64,000 nucleotides of DNA from Ramlibacter tataouinensis (GCF_027941915.1 NZ_CP116009.1:1612001-1676000); one strand, 5' to 3'; counted from the first letter of the stretch, positions 8,485-17,536 are shown. The notes: a model not told the origin generated them from the sequence alone. Translations and numbers: made by a program.

Positions 8485-8907
8485 TCAGCTGCGGTTGCAG
8501 ATGGAGGCCGAGGCCATCAGGTCCTCCAGCAGCGCCAGCGACACCTTGCCCGAGGCGGCATAGGGATCCAGCTCCGCCTGCTCGGAGTACTTGAGCAGGA
8601 TGTTCTGGTTGACCTTGTCGAGGTTGACCATGCCCATGGTCCAGCCGCCGAAGCGGCGCTCGGTGATTTCCTCGTAGTGCAGCAGCGCGACGTCCTTGTG
8701 GCGCGGGTCCTTCTGGATCTCGCCGAACAGGTGCGACACCGGCATGCGACCACCCTCGATGCACTGCAGGAAGATGCCGCCGCCGTAGCACAGAATGCCG
8801 GTGATGCCGCAGGCGGGGTTCTGCCCCCGCGCCTGCGCCAGGATCGCCTCGACCGCGGCCGGCGAGGCGTCCACGGCCCGGCTGCAATACAGCAGGCGCA
8901 CCAGCAT
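8485..8907 (-). CDS. BLUF-domain blue-light sensor, stand-alone
   Basis: This 140-residue protein consists of a BLUF domain (blue light using FAD) and a short helical tail. The flavin-pocket residues are present: Tyr7 in L-L-Y-C-S-R, Asn30 in G-Q-N-P-A-C-G-I-T-G, Gln48 in I-F-L-Q-C-I-E-G, and the Trp in G-G-W-T-M-G-M-V. In known BLUF proteins, light rearranges the Tyr-Gln-flavin hydrogen bonds and the change passes to a partner. No output domain (EAL, cyclase, HTH) is attached, so it must signal through another protein. The gene starts 2 bp after the folE stop, so it is almost certainly co-transcribed with GTP cyclohydrolase I. That partnership is unusual and its meaning is unknown. Confidence 0.88.
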   Translation of the reverse strand: MLVRLLYCSRAVDASPAAVEAILAQARGQNPACGITGILCYGGGIFLQCIEGGRMPVSHLFGEIQKDPRHKDVALLHYEEITERRFGGWTMGMVNLDKVNQNILLKYSEQAELDPYAASGKVSLALLEDLMASASICNRS

Positions 8908-8909
8908 GA

Positions 8910-9644
8910 TCAGCCTCCGTTGCGCTTCGGAATCAGGGCCAGGAATTCGCGGCGCAGCGCGGGATCCTTCAGGAACACGCCGCGCATGACCGAATTGATC
9001 ATCTTGCTGTCCATGTCCTTCACCCCGCGCCAGGCCATGCAGTAGTGGCTGGCCTCCATCACGATGGCCAGGCCGTCGGGCTGGGTCTTTTCCATGATCA
9101 GGTCGGCCAGCTGCACCACCGCCTCTTCCTGGATCTGCGGGCGGCCCATCACCCATTCGGCCAGCCGCGCGTACTTGGACAGCCCGATCACGTTGGTGTG
9201 CTCGTTCGGCATGATGCCGATCCACACCTTGCCGATCACCGGGCAGAAGTGGTGGCTGCAGGCCGAGCGCACGGTGATCGGGCCGACGATCATCAGCTCG
9301 TTCAGGTGCTCGGCGTTGGGAAACTCGGTGATGCTGGGGTTCTTGACGTAGCGGCCGCGGAACACCTCGCTGAGGTACATGCGGGCCACCCGCCGGGCGG
9401 TGCCCGCGGTGTTGTGGTCGCTCTCGGTGTCGATCACCATGCTGTCGAGCACGCCCTGCAGCTTGACCTCAACTTCCTTGAGCAACGCGTCCAGCTCGCC
9501 GGGTTCGATGAAGTCGGCGATGTTGTCGTTGGAATGGAAGCGCTTGCGCGCGGCCTGCAGCCGCTCGCGGATCTTCACCGACACGGGCGTGCCCTCGTCG
9601 GCGGCCGCGGGGACCAGCGAGCTCGGTTCGGCTTTCATGAGCAT
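8910..9644 (-). CDS. folE: GTP cyclohydrolase I
   Basis: This 244-residue enzyme converts GTP to 7,8-dihydroneopterin triphosphate, the first step of folate/pterin synthesis. The zinc ligands are visible: Cys129 and His132 in S-A-C-S-H-H-F-C, and Cys202 in A-S-H-Y-C-M-A-W. The N-terminal ~40 residues are variable, and the catalytic domain runs from about residue 55 to the end (F-L-A-L-I-P-K-R). Two in-frame ATGs (9644 and 9638) are possible. The upstream one has AGGA at a better spacing. It leads the operon with the BLUF sensor. The next folate-pathway enzyme, NudB, is encoded about 5 kb upstream in the neighbouring operon. Confidence 0.96.
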   Translation of the reverse strand: MLMKAEPSSLVPAAADEGTPVSVKIRERLQAARKRFHSNDNIADFIEPGELDALLKEVEVKLQGVLDSMVIDTESDHNTAGTARRVARMYLSEVFRGRYVKNPSITEFPNAEHLNELMIVGPITVRSACSHHFCPVIGKVWIGIMPNEHTNVIGLSKYARLAEWVMGRPQIQEEAVVQLADLIMEKTQPDGLAIVMEASHYCMAWRGVKDMDSKMINSVMRGVFLKDPALRREFLALIPKRNGG

Positions 9645-9710
9645 GGGCGATCCTAACACCGGGGGATTTTCCGCCCGACTGCTGCGGGCATGGGGGACCA
9701 CCAGGCCGAC

Positions 9711-11429
9711 TCAGCCCGGGGCGGCCAGCAGCGCCTCCAGGTCGGCCAGGGTATTGGCCTCGCGCAGCGGCTTGTCGTGCCGGATGCGCAGCATCCGGGG
9801 AAACCGGACCGCGATCCCGCTGCGGTGCCGGCTGCTGCGGTTGATGCCCTCGAAGCCCAGCTCGAACACGAGGGCTGGCCGCACGCTGCGCACCGGGCCG
9901 AACTTCTCGAGGGTGCTGCGGCGGATCAGGGCATCGACTTCGCGGAACTCGGCGTCCGTCAGGCCCGAGTAGGCCTTGGCGAACGGCACCAGCTGCAGGG
10001 CGCCGGGCCGGGGCGGCTCCTTGCGGGCGATGGCCTGCAGCAGGTCGTCGACCTCAACCTGGTCGCGCGGCTCGCGGCTCCAGACGGCGAACGTGTAGTC
10101 GGTGTAGACCGAGGCGCGCCGGCCGTGTCCGGCCTGGGCATAGACCAGCACGCAGTCCACGCTCATCGGATCGATCTTCCATTTCCACCACAGCCCGTCG
10201 GCCTTGGTGCGGCCGGTTCCGTACGCCGCATCCAGCCGCTTGAGCATGAAGCCTTCCACGCCGCGTTCGCGCGAGCGCTCGCGCAGTTGCGCAAAGGCCG
10301 CCCAGGACGACGCAGCCTCCACCGGCGACAGCTTGAAGCCGGTGCCGGCCAGCAGCGCTTCCAGCCGCCGGCGCCGCTCGCGTTGCGGCAGCGTGCGAAT
10401 GTCCGTGCCGCCCTGCTCCAGCAGGTCGTAGGCCATGTAGGTGACGGGCGCCTCGGCCAGCACCTTGCGGGTGAGGTTCTTGCGCCCGATGCGCTGCTGC
10501 AGCAGGGAAAACGGCGCCGGCCGGCCCGGTCCGGCCCCCTCCGCCTGCCAGACCAGGATCTCGCCGTCCAGCACCGTGCCGTCGGGCAGCGCCTGCGCCA
10601 GGCTCACGATCTCGGGAAAGCGCTCGGTCACCAGTTCCTCGCCGCGCGACCACACCCAGACCTGCCCCTGCCGCTTGAGCAGCTGGCCGCGGATGCCGTC
10701 GTACTTCCACTCGACCTGCCAGTCGGCCACCGGCCCCAGCCGCGAGGCGAATACCTCCGCCGGAGCATCGAGTTGGTGCGCGAGGAAGAAGGGATAGGGC
10801 TGGCCGGCGTCGGCCGGCGCAGCCGCGCCGCCCTCCTCCGCCTGCGCCAGCAGCGCGGCAAAGCGTCCGGCCGAGGGCATCGCCTTGCCGTCGGTGTAGC
10901 CCATCATGCGCTGCGCGATCCGCTTGGGGTCGAGGCCGGCGTGCGCGGCCAGGGCGCGCTGCACCAGCAGCTTGCTGACGCCGACCCGGAAGCCGCCGCC
11001 CACCAGCTTGGTCAGCAGGAACCGGCCCGTGTCGTCCAGCTCGCGCCAGTAGCCGCGCAGGCGCTCGCCGATCTCCGCCGGCGGCAGCCCGCGCAGCGGC
11101 AGCAGGCGCTGCTCGACCCATTCGGCCAGGCCCACGTCCGAGCCGGCCCCGCGGTCCGGCAGCACATGGGCGATGGTCTCGGCCAGGTCGCCCACGGCCT
11201 GGTAGCACTCGTCGAACAGCCAGGGCGCGATCCCGGCCTCCTCGCAGGCCAGTTGCGCCAGCAGCGCCATCGGCACCACCTGGCGCGGCTTGCCGCCGGC
11301 CAGGAAATAGACCGCCCAGGCCGCGTCGGCGGCCGGAACCGCCGCGAAGTAGCGCTGCAACGCATCGACCTTGGCGTTGGTCGAGGTCGTGGCGTCCAGC
11401 TCGGAGAACAGCTGCGAGAAGCGCTTCAC
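9711..11429 (-). CDS. ATP-dependent DNA ligase
   Basis: This 572-residue ligase has an N-terminal alpha-helical DNA-binding domain (about 1-200) and an adenylation domain. The nucleotidyl-transfer motif K-Y-D-G-I-R is at 242-247, with Lys242 as the AMP-accepting lysine. Downstream motifs include D-G-E-I-L, E-G-F-M-L-K and W-K-W-K-I-D, followed by an OB-fold end. It seals nicks with ATP and is additional to the NAD-dependent replicative LigA expected elsewhere. The GTG start overlaps the exonuclease stop (GTGA). In other bacteria this ligase-exonuclease pair accompanies an Lhr-type helicase and a metallophosphoesterase, and neither is encoded in this window. Confidence 0.92.
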   Translation of the reverse strand: MKRFSQLFSELDATTSTNAKVDALQRYFAAVPAADAAWAVYFLAGGKPRQVVPMALLAQLACEEAGIAPWLFDECYQAVGDLAETIAHVLPDRGAGSDVGLAEWVEQRLLPLRGLPPAEIGERLRGYWRELDDTGRFLLTKLVGGGFRVGVSKLLVQRALAAHAGLDPKRIAQRMMGYTDGKAMPSAGRFAALLAQAEEGGAAAPADAGQPYPFFLAHQLDAPAEVFASRLGPVADWQVEWKYDGIRGQLLKRQGQVWVWSRGEELVTERFPEIVSLAQALPDGTVLDGEILVWQAEGAGPGRPAPFSLLQQRIGRKNLTRKVLAEAPVTYMAYDLLEQGGTDIRTLPQRERRRRLEALLAGTGFKLSPVEAASSWAAFAQLRERSRERGVEGFMLKRLDAAYGTGRTKADGLWWKWKIDPMSVDCVLVYAQAGHGRRASVYTDYTFAVWSREPRDQVEVDDLLQAIARKEPPRPGALQLVPFAKAYSGLTDAEFREVDALIRRSTLEKFGPVRSVRPALVFELGFEGINRSSRHRSGIAVRFPRMLRIRHDKPLREANTLADLEALLAAPG

Positions 11430-12454
11430 GGCCCCACCTGCGGCGTCTCGGACGCCTGGTCGGCCTCGATGCGGTCGTCGCCGTACTCGGTGTCGAAGGA
11501 TTCGGCCGCCAGCCCCTGCTCGCTCAGGTAGCGCACCATGGCCGCCGAGCCGCCATGGGTGACGATCACGCGCGGCGCGCCGGTGGCCGCGATGGCCCCG
11601 AGCAGCCCGGGCCAGTCGGCATGGTCGGACAGCACGAAGCCGCGGTCGTAGCCGCCGCGCCGGCGGGCGCCGCGCAGCTGCATCCAGCCGCTGGCGAAGG
11701 CCGTGCCGGCATCGCCGAAGCGCCGCATCCAGGGGCTGGCCATGGCGCTGGGCGGGCACAGCACCAGCGCCCGCCGCAGTTCGCTGCGGTCCTGCACCTC
11801 GGTGGCGATGCGCGTGTCCGGCAGTGCCACGCCGGCTGCGCGATAGGCGTCGTTGAGCGGCTGCACCGCGCCGTGCACGAGGACCGGCCCGATGGTCGGA
11901 TCGACGCCGGCCAGGATGCGCTGGGCCTTGCCGAAGCTGTAGCAGCCCAGCACGCTGGCACGGCCGGCGAGCACGTTGCGCGCCCACCAGTCGTTGACCG
12001 AGGCGAACAGCTCGGCATCCGGCCGCCAGCGGTAGATCGGCAGGCCGAAGGTGGACTCGGTGATGAAGACCTCGCAACGCACCGGCTCGAAGGGCGCGCA
12101 GGTAGGGTCCGGCGCCACCTTGTAGTCGCCGCTGGCGACCCACACGCGGCCGCCGTGCTCGAGCCGCACCTGGGCCGAGCCCAGCACGTGGCCGGCCGGA
12201 TGCAGCGACAGGCGCACGCCGTGGTGCGTGATCGCTTCGCCGTAGCCCAGCAACTGCAGGTCGATGTCGCCCAGCCGGGCGCGCAGCACGCCTTCGGCCG
12301 CCGCCGCTGCCAGGTAGTGGCCGTTGCCGATGCGGGCGTGGTCGGCGTGCGCGTGCGTGATCACGGCGCGCGCCACCGGCCGCCACGGGTCGATGAAGAA
12401 GTCCCCTGGCGGGCAGTACAGCCCTTCGGGCCGCTGGACGACCAGGTCCTGCAT
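11426..12454 (-). CDS. ligase-associated DNA exonuclease (metallo-beta-lactamase fold)
   Basis: This 342-residue protein carries the MBL-fold metal motif H-A-H-A-D-H at residues 34-39. It also has later histidine/aspartate motifs (H-P-A-G-H-V-L-G-S-A, S-G-D-Y-K, S-D-H-A-D-W), which is the beta-CASP-like arrangement of nucleic-acid nucleases. The family is named for co-occurrence with the ATP-dependent ligase, whose gene overlaps its 3' end. The inferred role is trimming DNA ends before ligation in a repair pathway. The ATG lies only 3 bp after the clsB stop. Confidence 0.88.
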   Translation of the reverse strand: MQDLVVQRPEGLYCPPGDFFIDPWRPVARAVITHAHADHARIGNGHYLAAAAAEGVLRARLGDIDLQLLGYGEAITHHGVRLSLHPAGHVLGSAQVRLEHGGRVWVASGDYKVAPDPTCAPFEPVRCEVFITESTFGLPIYRWRPDAELFASVNDWWARNVLAGRASVLGCYSFGKAQRILAGVDPTIGPVLVHGAVQPLNDAYRAAGVALPDTRIATEVQDRSELRRALVLCPPSAMASPWMRRFGDAGTAFASGWMQLRGARRRGGYDRGFVLSDHADWPGLLGAIAATGAPRVIVTHGGSAAMVRYLSEQGLAAESFDTEYGDDRIEADQASETPQVGP

Positions 12455-12457
12455 GGC

Positions 12458-13672
12458 CTACCAGTAGGTGCGCTTGCCCTGGATCGCGAGCGCCAGCCGC
12501 ATCAGCGCCAGCGCGATGCGCTCGAGCACCCGCTCGCGCAGCGGGCGCAGTGCGTACTGCGCCGGGTCCATGCGCTGGCCTTCGCGCGCCACCGCATCCA
12601 GCAGGCGCGTGCGCAGCAACTGGGCGAAGGCGCGGTCCTCGATCAGCACGTTGGCCTCGCGCGCCAGCAGCAGGCTGAGCGGGTCGATGTTGGACGAGCC
12701 GACGGTGGCCCAGCGCCCATCGACCACCGCCACCTTGGCGTGCAGGAAGCTGGGCGAGTACTCGTGGATGTCGATGCCGGCGCGCAGCAGCGTGCCGTAG
12801 ACCGGCCGCGCCGCGTAGTACTGCATGAAGTATTCGTAGCGGCCCTGCAGCAGCAGGATCACCTTGACGCCGCGGCGCGCGGCGCTCACCAGCGCCTTGC
12901 GCATCTTCTGGCCCGGCACGAAGTAGGCATTGGCGATGATCACCTCGGAGCGCGCGCGGCCGATGGCGCGGCGGTAGGCGCGCTCGATGTCGGTGCGGTG
13001 CCGCAGGTTGTCGCGCAGCACCAGCGCGGCGCGGCTGCCCACGCGCAGCGCCGGCGGCTGCACCGGCAAGGGCGGCAATCGCCGGCCGCGCAGGGTCGTC
13101 AGCGCGCCGGCCAGGCCGCCGTGACGAAGCTCGTCGAACGCGCGCATGCGCTGCCACAGGTGCAGCATGGCCGAACGCGCCTGCTCCACCAGCGGTCCGG
13201 CGACCTGCACCGCGAAATCCAGCCGGGGCGCATCGAGTGCGCCGTGGTTGGGGTCGTGCAGGTCGTCCAGGATGTTGATGCCGCCGCAGAAGGCGACCTG
13301 CCCGTCGACCACGCACAGCTTGCGGTGCAGCCGCCGCCAGCTCGCCGGCCGCAGCACGCCCAGGCGGCCGGGCGGCGCGTAGATGCGCCAGTCCACGCCG
13401 GCGGCCAGCAGGCGCAGGCGCCAGGCCGGCGGCGGCTCGCCGCTGCCGAAGCCGTCGGCCACCACGCGCACGTGCACGCCCCGACGCGCCGCGCGCTCCA
13501 GCGCCCACGCCACCTCGGCGCTGTCGCCCTCGAAGTCGAAGATGTAGGTCTCCAGCCAGACCTCCTGCCGCGCCGCGTCGATGGCCGCCACCAGCGCCGG
13601 GAAATACTCGCCGCTGCCCTCCAGCAGGCGCAGCGTGTGGCCGGTGCGCAGCGGCGGAATCCGTTGCGCCAT
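12458..13672 (-). CDS. clsB: cardiolipin synthase B-type phospholipase D family protein
   Basis: This 404-residue protein contains two HKD catalytic motifs, H116-x-K118-x4-D123 and H311-x-K313-x4-D318, each followed by G-G-I-N or G-S-S-N as expected. ClsB-type enzymes make cardiolipin from phosphatidylglycerol (with phosphatidylethanolamine as possible co-substrate) at the inner membrane. Length matches E. coli ClsB (about 413). As in E. coli, it is paired with a YbhP-like gene 5 bp upstream, which strengthens the call. ATG 13672 is the first in-frame start after that gene's stop. Confidence 0.88.
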   Translation of the reverse strand: MAQRIPPLRTGHTLRLLEGSGEYFPALVAAIDAARQEVWLETYIFDFEGDSAEVAWALERAARRGVHVRVVADGFGSGEPPPAWRLRLLAAGVDWRIYAPPGRLGVLRPASWRRLHRKLCVVDGQVAFCGGINILDDLHDPNHGALDAPRLDFAVQVAGPLVEQARSAMLHLWQRMRAFDELRHGGLAGALTTLRGRRLPPLPVQPPALRVGSRAALVLRDNLRHRTDIERAYRRAIGRARSEVIIANAYFVPGQKMRKALVSAARRGVKVILLLQGRYEYFMQYYAARPVYGTLLRAGIDIHEYSPSFLHAKVAVVDGRWATVGSSNIDPLSLLLAREANVLIEDRAFAQLLRTRLLDAVAREGQRMDPAQYALRPLRERVLERIALALMRLALAIQGKRTYW

Positions 13673-13677
13673 GACCG

Positions 13678-14406
13678 TCAGACCTTGAAAGTCGCGATCA
13701 GCGGCAGGTGGTCGGACATCTGCCCCCACACGCGCCCGCGCGGGATCTCCACGCCCTGGGGCTTGAGCCCGCGCGCGTAGACGTAGTCGAGCTGGGCCAG
13801 CGGCAGGCGCGAGGGATAAGTACGCGCCTTGTGGTCCATGAAGTCGCGCAAGCCGATCTCCTTCATGGCCGGGCGCAGCTTGCCGCCCCAGTCGTTGAGG
13901 TCGCCGCCGACCAGCAGCGGCGCCGTGCGCGGGACCTCGCGCTCGATGAACCGGGCCAGCTGCTCGACCTGCCGGCTGCGGCTGCCGGCGATCAGCCCCA
14001 GGTGCAGCACGATCACGTGCACGTCCAGCCGGTCGACCTTGACCTGCACGTGCAGCAGCCCGCGCTGCTCGAAGCGGTGGTCGGACATGTCCTCGTGGCC
14101 GTGCGACACCACCGGCCAGCGCGACAGCAGCGCATTGCCGTGCTCGCCGTGCCGGGTGGTGGCGTTGGTCTGGTACACCGCCGCATAGCCTTCGGGGCAC
14201 AGGAATTCGGCCTGCGGCAGCTCCGGCCAGCGGTTGAAGTAACGCTGCTCGCGGCGGTGCAACTTGCGCACCTCCTGCAAGCACACGATGTCGGCGTCGA
14301 GCTGCTCGACCGCGTGGCCCAGGTTGTGGATCTCCAGCCGCCTCGTCGGACCGTACCCCTGGACGCCCTTGTGGATGTTGTAAGTGGCGATGCGCAACAC
14401 CGTCAT
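13678..14406 (-). CDS. endonuclease/exonuclease/phosphatase family protein (YbhP-like)
   Basis: This 242-residue EEP-fold protein shows the family's Mg-dependent active-site signatures: A-T-Y-N-I-H-K-G near residue 8, L-Q-E-V-R, H-L-G-L-I, G-G-D-L-N-D-W and the terminal S-D-H-L-P-L. Substrates of this fold include DNA, RNA, phospholipids and inositol phosphates. E. coli YbhP next to ClsB has no firmly established activity. Co-conservation with cardiolipin synthase hints at a lipid phosphoester role, but this is inference. The start overlaps the nudB stop by 4 nt. Confidence 0.8.
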   Translation of the reverse strand: MTVLRIATYNIHKGVQGYGPTRRLEIHNLGHAVEQLDADIVCLQEVRKLHRREQRYFNRWPELPQAEFLCPEGYAAVYQTNATTRHGEHGNALLSRWPVVSHGHEDMSDHRFEQRGLLHVQVKVDRLDVHVIVLHLGLIAGSRSRQVEQLARFIEREVPRTAPLLVGGDLNDWGGKLRPAMKEIGLRDFMDHKARTYPSRLPLAQLDYVYARGLKPQGVEIPRGRVWGQMSDHLPLIATFKV

Positions 14407-14852
14407 GCCACAAATTGTGGCAGCAGCAGGATGGCTTCGGCGTTGGACGGCGAAAAGCAGGCGTCGGCCGCTTCACGCCAGGACAGCCAGCGAAAGGCCG
14501 TGTGCTCGCGCGGTTCGAGCCTGACCTCGGTGCCGGCCGGCACCTGCAGGCCGAACACGTGCTCGGTGTTGTGCGTCACCCCGGGCGCGTAGCGGTGCCG
14601 CCAGCGCGGGTAGATCTCGTAGACGTTCTCCAGGCCCCAGTCGCGCAGCACGCCGGCGCGGGCATCGATGCCGGTTTCCTCGAACACCTCGCGCACGGCG
14701 GTCTGCTCAAGGGGTTCGTCGTCGGTCGCCCTGGAACCGGTGACCGACTGCCAGAACCCCGGCGCGTCCGCGCGGTTGATCAGCAACACCTCCAGGGCGG
14801 GGGTGTGGATCACGACGAGGACGGACCGGGGGATCTTGAAGGGACGGGGCAC
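14403..14852 (-). CDS. nudB: dihydroneopterin triphosphate diphosphatase (Nudix)
   Basis: This 149-residue Nudix hydrolase removes pyrophosphate from dihydroneopterin triphosphate in folate synthesis. The N-terminus R-P-F-K-I-P-R-S-V-L-V-V-I matches NudB. The Nudix box is intact at R-E-V-F-E-E-T-G but has one extra residue between its first Gly and Glu. The segment W-R-H-R-Y-A-P-G-V-T-H-N-T-E is a strong NudB signature. The GTG start at 14852 is chosen because the in-frame extension upstream has no homology-like character. Its product partner FolE is encoded at 8910-9644. Confidence 0.9.
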   Translation of the reverse strand: MPRPFKIPRSVLVVIHTPALEVLLINRADAPGFWQSVTGSRATDDEPLEQTAVREVFEETGIDARAGVLRDWGLENVYEIYPRWRHRYAPGVTHNTEHVFGLQVPAGTEVRLEPREHTAFRWLSWREAADACFSPSNAEAILLLPQFVA

Positions 14853-14968
14853 CCGCGCATTCTGCCCACGGAAGGCGGCGCCGCGGCGATCACCAACGCG
14901 TCGATCCCGGGAGCAGCGAAAGGCCACTCGGCGCCGCTCGCATGAGCGCAGCCGGCGCGTTGCACTGG

Positions 14969-14990
14969 ATCCTCCGCCTTCGCGGAGGAT
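14969..14990. repeat. REP-like palindrome, CTTC-loop family
   Basis: This is a perfect 9-bp inverted repeat (ATCCTCCGC / GCGGAGGAT) around a CTTC tetraloop in the aspS-nudB gap. There is no T-run, so it is not a classical terminator. The same core occurs near 39.9 kb and, with altered bases, near 59.7 kb. Confidence 0.65.
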
Positions 14991-15008
14991 GACCTTCGAG
15001 GCGAGGCT

Positions 15009-16811
15009 TTAGGCCGCTTGCGGATTGCGCAGCCGGATGTGCAGCTCGCGCAGCTGCTTCTCGTCCACCGGGCCCGGCGCCTGCGTCAGCAGGTCCTGCG
15101 CGCGCTGGGTCTTGGGGAAGGCGATCACATCGCGCAGGCTGTCGGCGCCGGTCATCAGCATGACGAAGCGGTCCAGGCCGATGGCGATGCCGCCGTGCGG
15201 TGGCGCGCCGTACTGCAGCGCATCGAGCAGGAAGCCGAACTTGGCCTGCGCCTCCTCCGGACCGATCTTGAGCGCGCGGAACACCTTGCTCTGCACGTCC
15301 TCGCGGTGGATCCGCACCGAGCCGCCGCCCAGCTCGATGCCGTTGAGCACGGCGTCGTAGGCCTTGGCCACGCAGCGGCCGGGGTCGCTCTCCAGCCAGT
15401 CCTCGTGGCCGTCCTTGGGCGAGGTGAAGGGGTGGTGCACCGCGTTCCAGCGCTGGGCGTCGTCGTCGAACTCGAACATCGGGAAGTCCACCACCCACAG
15501 CGGCTTCCACTCGCCCTCCAGCAGGCCGTGCGACTTGCCGAAATCGCTGTGGCCGATCTTCACGCGCAGCGCGCCGATCGCGTCGTTGACCACCTTGGCC
15601 TTGTCGGCGCCGAAGAAGACCAGGTCGCCGTCCTGCGCGCCGGTGCGCTTGATGATTTCGGCCAGCGCGGCGTCGTGCATGTTCTTCACGATGGGCGACT
15701 GCAGGCCGTCACGCCCCTTGGCGGCTTCGTTGACCTTGATCCAGGCCAACCCCTTGGCGCCGTAGATCTTGACGAACTCGGTGTAGCCGTCGATCTCGCC
15801 GCGGCTCATCTCGGCGCCGCCGGGGATGCGCAGGCCCACCACCCGGCCGTCGGCCGCGTTGGCCGGGCCCGAGAACACCTTGAAGTCGACGTCCTTCATC
15901 ACGTCGGTCAGCTCGGTGAACTCGAGCTGCACGCGCAGGTCGGGCTTGTCGGAGCCGTACAGCCGCATGGCGTCGACGTGCTTCATCACCGGAAAGGCGC
16001 CGATGTCGATGCCCAGCACGTTCTGGAAGGTGCTGCGGATCATGCCCTCGAACATGGTGCGGATCTCCTCCTCCTTCAGGAAGGAGGTCTCCACGTCGAT
16101 CTGGGTGAACTCGGGCTGGCGGTCGGCGCGCAGGTCCTCGTCGCGGAAGCACTTGGTGATCTGGTAGTAGCGGTCGAAACCCGACACCATCAGCAGCTGC
16201 TTGAACAGCTGGGGCGACTGCGGCAGCGCGAAGAACATGCCGTCGTGCACGCGGCTGGGCACCAGGTAGTCGCGCGCGCCCTCGGGCGTGCTCTTGGTGA
16301 GCATGGGCGTCTCGATGTCGATGAAGCCGTTGGCATCGAGGAACTTGCGCACCTCCATCGTCACCTTGTAGCGCAGCATCAGGTTCTTCTGCATGTACGG
16401 CCGGCGCAGGTCCAGCACGCGATGCTGCAGTCGGGTGGTCTCCGACAGGTTCTCGTCGTCGAGCTGGAACGGCGGCGTGACCGACGGGTTGAGCACCGTC
16501 AGTTCGTGGCACAGCACCTCGATCTTGCCGCTGCGCAGGCTGTCGTTGGTGGTGCCGGCCGGGCGCGCGCGCACCAGCCCCCGGACCTGCACGCAGAACT
16601 CGTTGCGCAGGCCCTCGGCGGCCTTGAACATCTCCGGCCGGTCGGGGTCGCAGACGACCTGGACGTAGCCTTCCCGGTCGCGCAGATCCACGAAGATCAC
16701 CCCGCCGTGGTCGCGCCGGCGGTTCACCCAGCCGCACAGGGTCACGGTCTGGCCAAGCAGCGACTCGTCGACGAGGCCGCAATAGGTGGTGCGCATTTCT
16801 TGTGAAGACAT
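15009..16811 (-). CDS. aspS: aspartate--tRNA ligase
   Basis: This 600-residue class II aminoacyl-tRNA synthetase of the long bacterial type charges tRNA(Asp), and possibly tRNA(Asn). The N-terminal anticodon-binding OB domain begins M-R-T-T-Y-C-G-L-V. Class II motif 2 is seen in [15 protein letters not shown], the GAD insertion occupies the middle, and motif 3 is [10 protein letters not shown]. The ATG at 16811 is preferred over a TTG at 16820, and a purine-rich AGG lies about 10 nt upstream. The gene follows fmdB and DUF502 genes, a common betaproteobacterial order. Confidence 0.97.
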   Translation of the reverse strand: MSSQEMRTTYCGLVDESLLGQTVTLCGWVNRRRDHGGVIFVDLRDREGYVQVVCDPDRPEMFKAAEGLRNEFCVQVRGLVRARPAGTTNDSLRSGKIEVLCHELTVLNPSVTPPFQLDDENLSETTRLQHRVLDLRRPYMQKNLMLRYKVTMEVRKFLDANGFIDIETPMLTKSTPEGARDYLVPSRVHDGMFFALPQSPQLFKQLLMVSGFDRYYQITKCFRDEDLRADRQPEFTQIDVETSFLKEEEIRTMFEGMIRSTFQNVLGIDIGAFPVMKHVDAMRLYGSDKPDLRVQLEFTELTDVMKDVDFKVFSGPANAADGRVVGLRIPGGAEMSRGEIDGYTEFVKIYGAKGLAWIKVNEAAKGRDGLQSPIVKNMHDAALAEIIKRTGAQDGDLVFFGADKAKVVNDAIGALRVKIGHSDFGKSHGLLEGEWKPLWVVDFPMFEFDDDAQRWNAVHHPFTSPKDGHEDWLESDPGRCVAKAYDAVLNGIELGGGSVRIHREDVQSKVFRALKIGPEEAQAKFGFLLDALQYGAPPHGGIAIGLDRFVMLMTGADSLRDVIAFPKTQRAQDLLTQAPGPVDEKQLRELHIRLRNPQAA

Positions 16812-16859
16812 GGGGAGCAAACCTGGAAAAAGGGGTGGGCCGGCCGCCGCAGACGGCCG

Positions 16860-17513
16860 CTAGCGTGCCTCGGGGAGCGCGGGCGGTGCGGCCGTGACCG
16901 CGGGCGCGCCCGCGGGGCCGGCGGGAACCACCACGCCCATGGAGATCACGTAGCGCAGCGCCTCGTCGACGCTCATCTTCAGCTCGATGCAGTCCTTGCG
17001 GGGCAGGAGCACGAAGTAGCCCCCCGTGGGGTTGGGCGTGGTCGGGACGTAGACGCTGACGAAATCGTCGTGCAGGTGGTTGGCCACGTCACCGGCGGGG
17101 CTGCCGGTGATCAGCGCGATGGTCCAGACGCCGGGGCGCGGCCACTCGACCAGCACCGCGGTGCGAAAGGCGTTGCCCGAAGGCGAGAACAGGGTGTCGG
17201 AGACCTGCTTGACGCTGGAATAGATCGACCGCACCACCGGGATGCGGTGCAGGACGGCATCGCTCCACTCCACCAGCTTGCGCCCGACGATGTTGCTGGT
17301 GACGGCGCCGACCGCCAGCAGGATGACCAGCGCGAGCAGCACGCCCAGTCCGGGAATGCGGTGTCCCAGCAGCCGGTCGGGCTGCCAGGCGTCGGGCAGG
17401 ATCAGCAGGGTCTGGTCGAGCGTGCCGACGATCCACTGCAGCACCCACAAGGTGATGCCCAGCGGGGCCAGGACAAGCAGGCCGGCGAACAGCCAACGGC
17501 GGAGGGCGGCCAT
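16860..17513 (-). CDS. DUF502 family membrane protein
   Basis: This 217-residue protein has two N-terminal membrane helices (residues about 8-30 and 55-75) followed by a soluble domain. That domain carries the family signature Y-V-P-T-T-P-N-P-T-G-G-Y-F and then L-L-P-R-K-D. The C-terminal ~25 residues are Ala/Pro-rich low complexity. Function is unknown. It is 23 bp downstream of fmdB and 48 bp upstream of aspS, an arrangement seen widely in Burkholderiales. ATG 17513 (MAALRRWLF) is chosen over an upstream in-frame start. Confidence 0.85.
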   Translation of the reverse strand: MAALRRWLFAGLLVLAPLGITLWVLQWIVGTLDQTLLILPDAWQPDRLLGHRIPGLGVLLALVILLAVGAVTSNIVGRKLVEWSDAVLHRIPVVRSIYSSVKQVSDTLFSPSGNAFRTAVLVEWPRPGVWTIALITGSPAGDVANHLHDDFVSVYVPTTPNPTGGYFVLLPRKDCIELKMSVDEALRYVISMGVVVPAGPAGAPAVTAAPPALPEAR

Positions 17514-17536
17514 CGCGGTCCTGGTGCGTAAGGGGT

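Noticed and set aside
9711-13508. A 1265-codon minus-strand frame from 13508 down to the ligase stop
   Set aside because: Only the last 572 codons encode the ligase. The rest is the clsB and exonuclease genes read in the wrong frame, so it is not a fusion protein.
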